Shown: in pieces, positions 17,540 through 25,889 of the stretch | How the letters are laid out: every line of letters begins with the position of its first letter | Numbering within the stretch: position 1 is the first letter of the stretch | Source: Ruminococcus sp. | Lineage (GTDB): Bacteria; Bacillota; Clostridia; Oscillospirales; Acutalibacteraceae | Assembly (NCBI GenBank): GCA_017411835.1 | Contig: JAFQPG010000014.1 | Coordinates: 91,417-155,416, forward strand | Direction: 5' to 3' | Length of the DNA: 64,000 bases | Notes under the pieces: generated by a model | What the model was told of the DNA's origin: nothing | What the model saw: the letters and a program-made list of their open reading frames with translations, nothing else | Database searches by the model: none | Translations under genes and position numbers: made by a program

Positions 17540-18163
17540 CTAATTTTGCTCATAAAAAGCTTTTGAAAGTTCTTTTGCACAGCACTCGCCACAGGAAAGT
17601 TCGGACAAAGCAACATTAAGCTTTTCTAAATTGTCGCATGGCAGATGGAATTCGACCATTATATTGTCAGTAAACTCAGAGTAATCTACAACGCCGTCAA
17701 AAGACGCGATTGTTGCAGGGATTTTGCCGTACTGAGTATATGTGCAATAAAGCTTGCAGACGCTACACATCTGCATAGTAATCATACCGATTTTTTTAAG
17801 AGCAATAGACGCAGAGTGTGAATAAGCACGCACAAGCCCGCCCCCACCTAAAAGCACACCGCCGAAATATCGCGTTACTACAACGACTACGTCGGTGACA
17901 TCATTTTTTAAAAGCACATCAAGCACAGGAATACCGGCAGTACCCTGAGGCTCGTTGTCATCAGAATATCGCTTTACCTGATTTTCTCTAAGGCAGTAGG
18001 CGTAAACGTTGTGGGTTGCGTCCCAATGCTTAGAGCGTATTTGTGCAATAAAATCGGTGGCTTCTTTTTCAGTTTCGACGTGCTTTATATATCCGATAAA
18101 GCGTGAACGCTTTTCATAAAACTCGTCAAAATCTTCGCCTTTTACAGTAATGTATGTCTGCAC
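17540..18163 (-). CDS. YigZ/IMPACT family protein
   Basis: 207 residues from a GTG start. The N-terminal Impact domain shows SRFIGYIKHVETEKEA, THNVYAY and DDNEPQGTAGIPVLDVL, then VVVVVTRYFGGVLLGGGGLVRAYS, all diagnostic for the family. A C-terminal DUF1949 domain follows. Members bind nucleic acids or the translation-control kinase partners in eukaryotes; bacterial function is unsettled. The longer frame adds 14 codons, but AAGGAGACAGCT stands exactly before this GTG. It lies between two terminators. Confidence 0.88.
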   Translation of the reverse strand: MQTYITVKGEDFDEFYEKRSRFIGYIKHVETEKEATDFIAQIRSKHWDATHNVYAYCLRENQVKRYSDDNEPQGTAGIPVLDVLLKNDVTDVVVVVTRYFGGVLLGGGGLVRAYSHSASIALKKIGMITMQMCSVCKLYCTYTQYGKIPATIASFDGVVDYSEFTDNIMVEFHLPCDNLEKLNVALSELSCGECCAKELSKAFYEQN

Positions 18164-18182
18164 AGCTGTCTCCTTAAAAAAC

Positions 18183-18215
18183 AAATAAAAGAACAGGCGG
18201 TACAAAGTACCGCCT
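18183..18215 (-). terminator. terminator after rpmE
   Basis: A perfect stem AGGCGGTAC with GTACCGCCT around AAA, followed on the minus strand by GTTCTTTTATTTG, a somewhat broken T run. Confidence 0.75.
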
Positions 18216-18229
18216 CAACAATTACATAA

Positions 18230-18436
18230 TTATTTTTCTTCCATACCGAAACGCTTCTTAAATCTATCAACACGTCCGCCGGTATCAACGAGCTTCTGCT
18301 TTCCTGTGAAGAATGGGTGGCATTTTGAACAAATTTCAACACGAATATCCTTCTTTGTTGAACCTGTCTCGATTACATTACCGCATGCGCAAGTAATTGT
18401 TGTCTTCTCATAATTTGGATGGATACTTTCCTTCAT
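18230..18436 (-). CDS. rpmE: 50S ribosomal protein L31 (zinc-binding form)
   Basis: 68 residues. It has the four-Cys zinc form of L31: CAC near residue 17 and CSKCHPF near residue 38, plus the family end [13 protein letters not shown]31 bridges the ribosomal subunits. GAGGTG precedes the ATG. Bacteria often have a second, zinc-free L31 paralogue used under zinc shortage; none is seen in the window. Confidence 0.97.
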   Translation of the reverse strand: MKESIHPNYEKTTITCACGNVIETGSTKKDIRVEICSKCHPFFTGKQKLVDTGGRVDRFKKRFGMEEK

Positions 18437-18525
18437 TGATGTTCACCTCTTTCGCTGAAACCGTAATATAACAAATGGATTATACACTAAAACATTATAA
18501 AAAGCAAGTGTTTTTTTAATTTTTC

Positions 18526-19317
18526 TTATTGTGAGTTCAAATAGTTTATATATTCGTCAAGATTCATATTGTATGCACGCATGGAAAAAGCGTTATTTGC
18601 ACCGACATATCTGAACAAACTTGCACTATATGAAAGGCCGCCCGTATTCTCCTTATCAGGGTAACGAAGCACAAAGCCGTAGTCAACCCCGTTTTTCATA
18701 AGCCATCTAAATTGCTCGGTTTTTTTGAATTTCTTCCCTGTGTCTGTAGAAAATTTTACGATAAGTCCGGTTTGTTGCTCGCACTCTCCCGCATTTGGAA
18801 TAGTCTTTTTTACTGCAGCTTCAGCCTTTACGGTTGAGCACTTATGCTTTTTCTTATACTTCTTTACAGCTTCATCGTACTTTTCTTTTTGTTCTTCAAA
18901 AGAAATATAGCCCTCGCTCACCTCAATGATGATGCCATCGTTTTCAGCATCTAAGAGCATTTGCTTGAGGTCAGAAAGCATAAGAGAGCTAACCTGCACC
19001 CCATTATATGATGAAAGCTTTGGTACAAATGACTTATCGATTGTATTTGCAGAGCTGACTGTTCTCAAAAGATAGTCGTTTTCCGCTTTAGTAAACTGAG
19101 GCTCTGTTGCAGACGTACGCGTTTGACTTATCTGCTTATCAAGGTAATTATCAGTATAAGACAGATAACCAAAATAAATGCCGATAATCAGAACAGCGAC
19201 CATAATAACAGGAAGCATAATAAGCATTACGCGCTGATACTCAAATTTATCTTCGCTTCTTTTTCTTTCTTCTTCAAGGCGACCCCTTGCGACTTTCATA
19301 GTAGATTTTCTTCTCAA
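18526..19317 (-). CDS. VanY-like (M15) membrane protein, metal ligands lost
   Basis: 263 residues from a TTG start preceded by GGAGGT. One TM (about 30-52) then an extracytoplasmic M15B/VanY-type domain (about 75-260). The fold landmarks remain: EGYISFEEQ, GECEQQTGLIV (179-187), FRWLMKNGVDYGFVLRYP, LFRYVGANNA and NLDEYINYL. But the residues that bind zinc and catalyse in D-Ala-D-Ala carboxypeptidases are gone: the His of SEHQTG is Gln181, the Asp of AVD is Lys188, and the EPWH motif reads SASL (231-234), removing Glu and His. It is therefore probably an inactive peptidoglycan-binding or regulatory protein. Neighbours rpmE and thrS give no functional hint. Confidence 0.85.
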   Translation of the reverse strand: MRRKSTMKVARGRLEEERKRSEDKFEYQRVMLIMLPVIMVAVLIIGIYFGYLSYTDNYLDKQISQTRTSATEPQFTKAENDYLLRTVSSANTIDKSFVPKLSSYNGVQVSSLMLSDLKQMLLDAENDGIIIEVSEGYISFEEQKEKYDEAVKKYKKKHKCSTVKAEAAVKKTIPNAGECEQQTGLIVKFSTDTGKKFKKTEQFRWLMKNGVDYGFVLRYPDKENTGGLSYSASLFRYVGANNAFSMRAYNMNLDEYINYLNSQ

Positions 19318-19351
19318 GGAGTCACCTCCGTTTCAATAAATTTTAATAAAA

Positions 19352-21295
19352 TTATTTAATAAGCTTTGTTTTTATTTCTTCAACAGCTTTTTCGATAAAG
19401 CTGTCAAGGCTCATAGCGCCGAGGTCGCCCTCTTTTCTGTCACGAACAGAAACAGTATTGTTTTCGATATCCTTATCACCGACTAAAATCATATATGGCA
19501 CCTTAGAAAGCTGTGCTTCTCTGATTTTAAAGCCGATTTTTTCGCTACGGTCGTCAATTTCTACGCGCATACCCTTTTGCTCGAGTGCCTTTTTAACCTC
19601 GTAGATATAATCAAGATGTCTGTCAGCAATCGGTAAAAGCTTAACCTGAACCGGTGCAAGCCACATTGGGAAAGCGCCCGCGTATTTTTCAATAAGTAAA
19701 GCGAGTGTACGCTCGTAGCAACCAAGTGAAGTTCTGTGGATAATATATGGATTTTTCTTTACGCCGTCTTTGTCGACATATTCCATGGAGAACTTTTCAG
19801 CAAGCATCTGGTCAACTTGAATTGTAATGAGGGTATCTTCCTTACCAAATACGTTTTTAATCTGGATATCAAGCTTTGGACCATAGAAAGCCGCCTCGCC
19901 GATACCAACCTTGTAAGGAATTCCAAGATGGTCAAGAATTTTGCCCATAATGCCCTGTGCTTCGTCCCACTGCTCTTGTGTGCCGATGTATTTTTCTCTA
20001 TCATTAGGGTCCCATTGTGAGAAACGGTAGGATACATCTTCGTAAAGTCCTAATGTCTTTAAGCAATAAATCGCAAGCTCTAAGCAATGCTTAAACTCGT
20101 CTTCGAGCTGTTCAGGAGTACACATAAGATGTCCTTCAGAAATAGTGAACTGACGAACACGAATAAGGCCATGCATCTCACCACTTGCTTCATTTCTGAA
20201 AAGCGTTGATGTTTCGTTAAATCGCATTGGTAAATCACGATAAGAACGCTGACGGTTTAAGTATGCCTGATACTGGAACGGACAAGTCATCGGACGAAGC
20301 GCAAAAACTTCGTCGTCTTTTTCCTCGTCACCTAAAACAAACATACCTTCCTTGTAATGTCCCCAGTGACCTGATAATTTATACAAATCTGATTTTGCCA
20401 TAAGTGGTGTTTTTGTAAGCTGCCAGCCGTGTGACTGCTCCAAGTCTTCTACAAAACGCTGTAAAAGCTGAATAATACGAGCACCCTTTGGTAAAAGAAT
20501 AGGTAAACCCTGACCGATAAGCGGTGAGGTTGTGAAAAGCTCAAGCTCACGGCCAAGCTTATTGTGGTCACGCTTTAAAGCCTCTTCCTGTCTTACTAAA
20601 TATTCTTCAAGCTGAGACGCTTTAGGAAAAGAAATACCGTACACACGACAAAGCTGTGCGCTTTTAGCATCGCCTCTCCAGTAAGCACCTGTGCAGTTTG
20701 TAAGCTTGATTGCTTTGATTTGGGAAACGCTCATAAGATGAGGACCTGCGCAAAGGTCAGTAAACTCGCCCTGTTTGTAAAAACTGATTGGCTCGCCTTT
20801 GTCAGCATGCTCTGATGCAAGCTCAACCTTATATGGTTCGCCCATCTCTTCTAAAAGCTTGATAGCTTCTTTTGGCTCAAGCTCAAAACGAGAAAGCTCA
20901 AGACCAGATTTAACGATAGCCTTCATTTCTTTTTCTATCTTTTCGATGTCCTCAGTTGAAAATGGCTTTTCAACATCAAAGTCGTAGTAAAAGCCCTCGT
21001 CAATAGCAGGACCGATAGCAAACTTTGCATTCGGGAAAATACGCTTTACAGCCTGCGCAAGGATATGAGAGGTTGTGTGCCAAAAAGCCTTTTTGCCCTC
21101 TTCATCATCAAAAGTAAGCAGTTCTAATTTGCAGTCTTTTGTAAGCGCAGTACGTAAATCACAAACCTCACCGTCAATCTTTGCGGCACAAACAGATTTG
21201 TAAAGACCAGCGCCGATAGACTTCGCAACTTCTGCTGCAGTAATGTTTTCTTCATACTCGCGGATAACTCCGCCTTTTAACTCAACATTTATCAT
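19352..21295 (-). CDS. thrS: Threonyl-tRNA synthetase
   Basis: 647 residues, full length. Domains in order: TGS (about 1-60), the second additional/editing domain (about 70-220, with FWHTTSHILAQAV, the HxxxH editing motif), the class II catalytic core (about 240-530) with motif 2 MRFNETSTLFRNE and motif 3 LGCYERTLALLIEKY, and the anticodon-binding domain (about 540-647). It charges tRNA-Thr with threonine and ATP. GGAGAG precedes the ATG. Expression is under a T-box leader with a strong promoter, so it should rise when uncharged tRNA-Thr accumulates. Confidence 0.98.
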   Translation of the reverse strand: MINVELKGGVIREYEENITAAEVAKSIGAGLYKSVCAAKIDGEVCDLRTALTKDCKLELLTFDDEEGKKAFWHTTSHILAQAVKRIFPNAKFAIGPAIDEGFYYDFDVEKPFSTEDIEKIEKEMKAIVKSGLELSRFELEPKEAIKLLEEMGEPYKVELASEHADKGEPISFYKQGEFTDLCAGPHLMSVSQIKAIKLTNCTGAYWRGDAKSAQLCRVYGISFPKASQLEEYLVRQEEALKRDHNKLGRELELFTTSPLIGQGLPILLPKGARIIQLLQRFVEDLEQSHGWQLTKTPLMAKSDLYKLSGHWGHYKEGMFVLGDEEKDDEVFALRPMTCPFQYQAYLNRQRSYRDLPMRFNETSTLFRNEASGEMHGLIRVRQFTISEGHLMCTPEQLEDEFKHCLELAIYCLKTLGLYEDVSYRFSQWDPNDREKYIGTQEQWDEAQGIMGKILDHLGIPYKVGIGEAAFYGPKLDIQIKNVFGKEDTLITIQVDQMLAEKFSMEYVDKDGVKKNPYIIHRTSLGCYERTLALLIEKYAGAFPMWLAPVQVKLLPIADRHLDYIYEVKKALEQKGMRVEIDDRSEKIGFKIREAQLSKVPYMILVGDKDIENNTVSVRDRKEGDLGAMSLDSFIEKAVEEIKTKLIK

Positions 21296-21323
21296 ATTAT
21301 CTCTCCTAATAAAAATGTACTGA

Positions 21324-21564
21324 AATAAAAAAACGTCCTAATATTCTATAAAAGAATATTAGGACGACAATAAACTAAGTCGTGGTTCCACCTAACTTCG
21401 GTATAAAAACCCTCTTTAACCTATATCGCGGTCAGCCGTCGTGCCATTTCCTGCACAATCTCAAAGGTGGTATCCTCATTATAATGCTGTTGCCTTCCAG
21501 CAAACGGCAACTCTCTGTAAGCACAAAAAAACAAGGCATTGTCCTTATCAACGATAAATATTAC
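21324..21564 (-). promoter_or_regulatory. T-box leader of thrS
   Basis: Reading on the minus strand, the leader has an AGAGAG motif, a GCTGGAAGG-type apical region, a specifier stretch GATACCACCTTTGAG with a Thr ACC codon at 21469-21471, the T-box bulge sequence AGGTGGAACCACG (about 21381-21394) that pairs with the tRNA acceptor end, and a terminator hairpin (21334-21366, 14-bp stem) followed by seven T. Uncharged tRNA-Thr should favour the antiterminator and let thrS be transcribed. This fills the 312-base gap between thrS and the LRR gene. Confidence 0.92.
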
Positions 21565-21570
21565 CTAAAT

Positions 21571-21599
21571 AATATATCACTTTAAAAATAAAGTGTCAA
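21571..21599 (-). promoter_or_regulatory. Housekeeping promoter of thrS
   Basis: On the minus strand TTGACA (21594-21599), a 17-base spacer and TATATT (21571-21576), just upstream of the T-box leader. Confidence 0.88.
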
Positions 21600-21607
21600 T
21601 GTTTAAA

Positions 21608-23014
21608 TTATAACAATTCTGCAATAAATCGCTGAACATAACTTGCATCTAAAACAGTAACCTCTGCATCAAAGTCAGCGTCGGCAAAAGCTAAATTGTA
21701 AAGCGGTAAGTCGATGTCTTTTGCAATATATCTTTGGATATTTGTCGCATCCATTACATCAACATAGCCGTCTACGTTACAATCTCCTCGGTTAAAGCTT
21801 ACATTTAAGCTGTTTGACAAGGCTGAGTCAGCAAAGCTGCCTTTGTCACAAACTACAACAGGATCGCAACCGCTTGAAAAAGCCTTTGAGCTAATCATAA
21901 TAATCTCAGGCGGTACACTAATAGCAGACAGTTTAGTACAGCTTGCAAAAGCATCATCAGAAACCGATGCAACATCACTAGACATCAAAGCGACCTCGAG
22001 GCTTGAGCAATACGCAAAAGCGCCCTTGCTTAACACGACATTATTTCCTCTTATAAAAGCGTATGAAAGCTTAGAGCAATTAATAAACGCTCCTTTGCCT
22101 ATCAAACCGGTTGTAAACGGAAGCTCAACACACGAAAGCTTTGAGCAATTAGCAAATGCTTCTTCGTCAATCATAATAAGTCCGTTTGTCAAAGTAATGC
22201 TCTGAAGATTTGCACAGTTCATAAATGCACGTGCGCCAATAGAAAAAACTGACGACGGTACATTCAACGAAGTAACAGAGGTATTGCCGTAAAAGGCGTT
22301 TGGAGCAATCTGCTTTATGGTAGATGGAACAGAAACTGCAGATAAAGCGCCGTTGTAAGCAACAAGGATATCGTCGCCGAGCGTGACAAAATCTGTGCTG
22401 TTTTCAAGCCATTTTGTAGAATAGAAAGCATCAGCGCCAATGAAGCTGACGCTATCGGTCACATCAACGCTAGCAAGCAAATCACACTCGTAAAAAGCGC
22501 CCTCACAGATAGAAGTCAGCTTATCCCCTGCTTTAAAAGAAGTAATGGTTTTGTTTCGTAAAAAAGCATAAGGTGAAATGCTACAAATGCTGTCAGGTAA
22601 AGTAACACTAGACAAAGTACCGTTATAGCTAACAAGCGCAGAGCCAACCGCTAAAAACTCGTCAGTAGACTCAAAAAGAAACGGTGTGTCGTAAAAAGCA
22701 AATGCTCCGACATATTTAACAGAACTATGGTTGCTTAAAGTACTAAGCGAGGTACAACCGTAAAACGCTCTGTCACCTATGGAATAAACATTGCTGTGAA
22801 GCTTTACTGATTTAATTGTAGTATTATTTTCAAATGCGCTTTCGCCAATCACTCTAACAGATGACGGTATAGTAACACTTGTATTAGTACCTGTATATGA
22901 CATCAAAACTCCGTCTTCAACCACAAAATCGGTATCAGCCGAAAAAGCAGAGCTGATAGTAAGCATACACGCAAGTATTAATATAGCGCAAAAAACAGAT
23001 AAAATCTTTTTCAT
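21608..23014 (-). CDS. Secreted leucine-rich-repeat (BspA-like) protein with dockerin domain
   Basis: 468 residues. A signal peptide (about 1-26, MKKILSVFC... ending SSAFSA) is followed by about 15 LRR_5/BspA-type repeats (pattern SIG-x-x-AF-x-x-C-x-x-L-x-x-V). The C-terminal 60 residues are a dockerin: two calcium-loop repeats, GDCNVDGYVDVMD and ADADFDAEVTVLD, each followed by AxxxQRxIA. Dockerins bind cohesins on scaffoldins; this protein is thus a candidate non-enzymatic cellulosome-like or cell-surface component. The ATG after AAGGATTGGTTAGT was chosen over an in-frame TTG three codons upstream. No cohesin gene is visible in the window. Confidence 0.9.
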   Translation of the reverse strand: MKKILSVFCAILILACMLTISSAFSADTDFVVEDGVLMSYTGTNTSVTIPSSVRVIGESAFENNTTIKSVKLHSNVYSIGDRAFYGCTSLSTLSNHSSVKYVGAFAFYDTPFLFESTDEFLAVGSALVSYNGTLSSVTLPDSICSISPYAFLRNKTITSFKAGDKLTSICEGAFYECDLLASVDVTDSVSFIGADAFYSTKWLENSTDFVTLGDDILVAYNGALSAVSVPSTIKQIAPNAFYGNTSVTSLNVPSSVFSIGARAFMNCANLQSITLTNGLIMIDEEAFANCSKLSCVELPFTTGLIGKGAFINCSKLSYAFIRGNNVVLSKGAFAYCSSLEVALMSSDVASVSDDAFASCTKLSAISVPPEIIMISSKAFSSGCDPVVVCDKGSFADSALSNSLNVSFNRGDCNVDGYVDVMDATNIQRYIAKDIDLPLYNLAFADADFDAEVTVLDASYVQRFIAELL

Positions 23015-23054
23015 ACTAACCAATCCTTATAAAAAGCCGTATGGCTTTATGCAG

Positions 23055-23080
23055 AAAATGGGCGGATTAACCGCCCATAA
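23055..23080 (-). terminator. hairpin after the acidic-tail membrane protein gene
   Basis: ATGGGCGG pairs with CCGCCCAT around ATTAA, followed on the minus strand by TTTCTGC. The stem is strong; the T run is short. Confidence 0.55.
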
Positions 23081-23083
23081 TTA

Positions 23084-24352
23084 TCAGATAACGTCGTCCT
23101 CAGTAATCTCAAGAATGAGCCTATCAATTCTATCCATACGAGAATCTGTGTATTCCATATTGGAGCTATCTTCTTCTTCGTCGTAGGTGCTGTCTGCTTT
23201 TGTGATATACATATCAGCAGACTCAGAAGGCTCCATAGGTGCATCGTACTCATTAACAGCGTCAGAATCAACCGGCAAAATAAAGTCGTCATCTTCCGGT
23301 ACTGTGCCGTAAATAAAGTCACTTGTATCGACATCGTCGTAATCACCACTACCGTTTTCGATAGATGCCTGAGCAACCTCGAAGAACACATCATCACTAA
23401 CGGAGAGCTGTTCGCTTTCTTTTTTGTACTGCGCACTTTGTGCTTGTGCACCGTTTGTAACAGAACCTGCAATCGCGCCGATTTCAGCTTCTTCGTTGTC
23501 GATTTCCTTATATTCCTCGTCCTTGTCTTCAATGTATTCAATTTCATCTTTGCGTCTGACGTTAGCGCTCAATTCAATAACGAAAGCAAAAATGTAAAGT
23601 CCGAGTAATAAAAGCTCGATGCTCTCGAGATTATTAAACACATTAAAGTTGACGCTTGAATAAATATAATCGCTAATGAGGCTATGTATGCTATAAGAAA
23701 TTAAAACAACAACTGCAGGTAAACCGTAAATAAACGCGGTTTTTACAGGACTTTTGCCCTTCATAAGCGCGATAATCATCGCATAATTGAAAAGGAACAA
23801 TGTTGCAAAAATATAGCACGCGAGAATCGTAACATCAGTAACCGCAATAGACACAGTAGTAAACTGCATAAAGCACTCAACAAGTCTTAAAGCGCCCCAA
23901 AGTGCAGGCACCAGATAAAAAACAGCCAAGCCCTTTACCCCGCCGTTACCGACAAAATGGTTAAGTCCGAGTACTACAAAAACAATAGCACATAAAAGGG
24001 TGAGCACGATATCAGCAATCTCGAAAAAGCCGGCGCTCATACTTCTCATAAGCACAAAAGTACGGTTAGCACCCTCGCTTGCAAGAGCGACTGCAAGGAA
24101 AAGTCCAAGCACACCACAAACAACGTTTTTCTTAATGAGATAAACAGGTGCTATTTTTCTATCTGTCAGGCAGAAAATAACTGCAAAAAGCAAAACAAGC
24201 ACCGCACAAGCGATAGAAAGATACGAAAGCATCAGGTCATTAAAGCCGAAGAACAGACCATCTGCACCCATAAAGAATATCTGTATAATCTTGATCGCTA
24301 CAGCCGCTATGGAAAGTGGCACAAAAGCAATCCATGATAATTTAGAGGTCAT
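23084..24352 (-). CDS. Unknown polytopic membrane protein with acidic C-terminal tail
   Basis: 422 residues, not recognised. Residues about 1-270 contain roughly eight hydrophobic segments (near 8-28, 44-64, 75-95, 110-130, 142-160, 172-195, 210-228, 250-268). The last 150 residues are soluble, with runs such as EIEYIEDKDEEYKEIDNEE and many Asp, Glu and Ser, and no Cys. The C-terminal end MDRIDRLILEITEDDVI looks like an amphipathic helix. AAGGAG precedes the ATG. It lies upstream of the LRR-dockerin gene on the same strand, separated by a hairpin, and downstream of the two PBP5 paralogues. A sensor or scaffold role is possible but unproved. Confidence 0.7.
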   Translation of the reverse strand: MTSKLSWIAFVPLSIAAVAIKIIQIFFMGADGLFFGFNDLMLSYLSIACAVLVLLFAVIFCLTDRKIAPVYLIKKNVVCGVLGLFLAVALASEGANRTFVLMRSMSAGFFEIADIVLTLLCAIVFVVLGLNHFVGNGGVKGLAVFYLVPALWGALRLVECFMQFTTVSIAVTDVTILACYIFATLFLFNYAMIIALMKGKSPVKTAFIYGLPAVVVLISYSIHSLISDYIYSSVNFNVFNNLESIELLLLGLYIFAFVIELSANVRRKDEIEYIEDKDEEYKEIDNEEAEIGAIAGSVTNGAQAQSAQYKKESEQLSVSDDVFFEVAQASIENGSGDYDDVDTSDFIYGTVPEDDDFILPVDSDAVNEYDAPMEPSESADMYITKADSTYDEEEDSSNMEYTDSRMDRIDRLILEITEDDVI

Positions 24353-24524
24353 AATGCATCTCCTTTTTCAAAAGTTATAATAATCCATACTAACTTTTAT
24401 ATATCTATATTTTATAATAGCCGTATTTACTAGTCAAGTTAATTTATTGTAAACATTACGAAAAACCGCATTAAATCGCTGTTTTTGAAAGATTTTAGCA
24501 AATGACAATCTATATAAAACGCAA

Positions 24525-24552
24525 AAGAAAAAGCGCCTATAAAAGACGCTTT
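24525..24552 (-). terminator. terminator after the PBP5 paralogue pair
   Basis: AAGCGTCT pairs with AGGCGCTT (one mismatch) around TTTAT and is followed on the minus strand by TTTCTTTTG. Confidence 0.7.
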
Positions 24553-24561
24553 AAAAATTCT

Positions 24562-25887
24562 TTATCTTTTGTTTCTACGCTTTTGAGCTTGTGCCCTTTT
24601 CTTTTTGGTATATGACGACGAAATGCCGACATAAACAACAAATAAAACAATGACAATAAACACAGAAATCAAGAACCATACTGAGGTCAGCACGCTTTTA
24701 ACAAGCTCTGTTATATACAAAATAAAGCTGACTTTTACATTCTCTTGTGCTATCAGGTTAATTTGTGTGACTGACTCGCCCTTGTAGTACACGGTAGCCG
24801 TGGTGACAATATCGCCCTTTGAGATAGGTGCACTGATAGGCTCTGTGGTATCAGGGGTAACCACAACATCTGCTTCTTTGTAATCATTTGGCAAAATGAT
24901 GTTAAGGTCAGTTTCAGGAACAAGCAAAATCGAGTCTGTATCCCACGCGTGCTCTACCTTCTGCTCGCAAATCGGTGTATCCTTAGTCACCTGTGTTACA
25001 AACTGCAAATTCAAAAATGCCCATCTGAACATATTTGCGGCTTCTATCATACAGTACTGCTCGGTTACATCACGCTCGTAATTATACGGTGCTTGCAAGC
25101 ATACAATAAGATATGCATAGCCGTCATACACCGCGGTGCTGACAAGGCATCTGCCGCCTTGGTCAGTAGTGCCGTTTTTGACGCCTGTAGCGTAAGTGTA
25201 GAAATAATCTCCGCCTCTGCCTGAATCAATCATATAGTTTGTAGTGGTAATCGGATATTCGTCACCCTTGAGATAATATGTCGATGTAGAGCAGATTTTT
25301 GAAAACATCGGTAAACCTAAGGCATACTTTGTCATTATATACATATCGCGAGCTGTGGTGTAGTGCTCAGGGTCGTAAACACCGGTTGTATTTGTAAAAT
25401 GAGTACCTTTACAACCTAGCTCTTTTGCCTTTTTGTTCATCATATCGACAAAATCTGTACCCGACTGTGTTGTAATATAATCAGCAAGTACGGTAGCCGA
25501 GTCGTGACCGACAGGCACCATAAGCGCATAAAGCAAATCGGTAACAGAAAGCTTTTTGCCGGCGTGCCACTCAAGGCCGGACAGCGCAATTCCGTTTTGC
25601 TCAAGTGAATCAAGCAACGATTTTTTTATTTCAATCTTCGTGTTGTCGTAATCATCAAAATACTCAACCGCAATGATATAGGTCATAATCTTTGTCAAAG
25701 ATGCAGGATAACGCTTTGAGTCAGCGTCCTTTTCAAACACCACCATATCAGAGTCGAGATTCACCATCAGCATAGACTCGGAATAGGTCTTAACATCACA
25801 ATCAAAGCTAATCGCTGATGTGCTGATGCAACTAAACATAGAGATAGTAACAATCAACACGAAAAATATGCTAATAAATTTCTTCAT
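24562..25887 (-). CDS. PBP5/DacF-like serine carboxypeptidase family protein, altered motifs
   Basis: 441 residues. Signal peptide (about 1-27), S11 peptidase domain (about 30-280), a PBP5 C-terminal domain, then a membrane anchor (about 400-422) and a basic tail. The SxxK motif is intact (S63-L-T-K66). The second motif, normally SxN, reads V126-G-H128, and KTG reads K237-N-G239. S11 enzymes trim the terminal D-Ala from peptidoglycan stem peptides. With two of three motifs changed, activity is doubtful but cannot be excluded. It starts 2 bases after the stop of its paralogue, with which it shares about the whole length. Confidence 0.85.
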   Translation of the reverse strand: MKKFISIFFVLIVTISMFSCISTSAISFDCDVKTYSESMLMVNLDSDMVVFEKDADSKRYPASLTKIMTYIIAVEYFDDYDNTKIEIKKSLLDSLEQNGIALSGLEWHAGKKLSVTDLLYALMVPVGHDSATVLADYITTQSGTDFVDMMNKKAKELGCKGTHFTNTTGVYDPEHYTTARDMYIMTKYALGLPMFSKICSTSTYYLKGDEYPITTTNYMIDSGRGGDYFYTYATGVKNGTTDQGGRCLVSTAVYDGYAYLIVCLQAPYNYERDVTEQYCMIEAANMFRWAFLNLQFVTQVTKDTPICEQKVEHAWDTDSILLVPETDLNIILPNDYKEADVVVTPDTTEPISAPISKGDIVTTATVYYKGESVTQINLIAQENVKVSFILYITELVKSVLTSVWFLISVFIVIVLFVVYVGISSSYTKKKRAQAQKRRNKR

Positions 25888-25889
25888 TG

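Noticed and set aside
23047-23547. 166-residue minus-strand frame in the acidic-tail membrane protein
   Set aside because: Overlapping frame of the tail of the membrane protein; no ribosome site and no recognisable domain.
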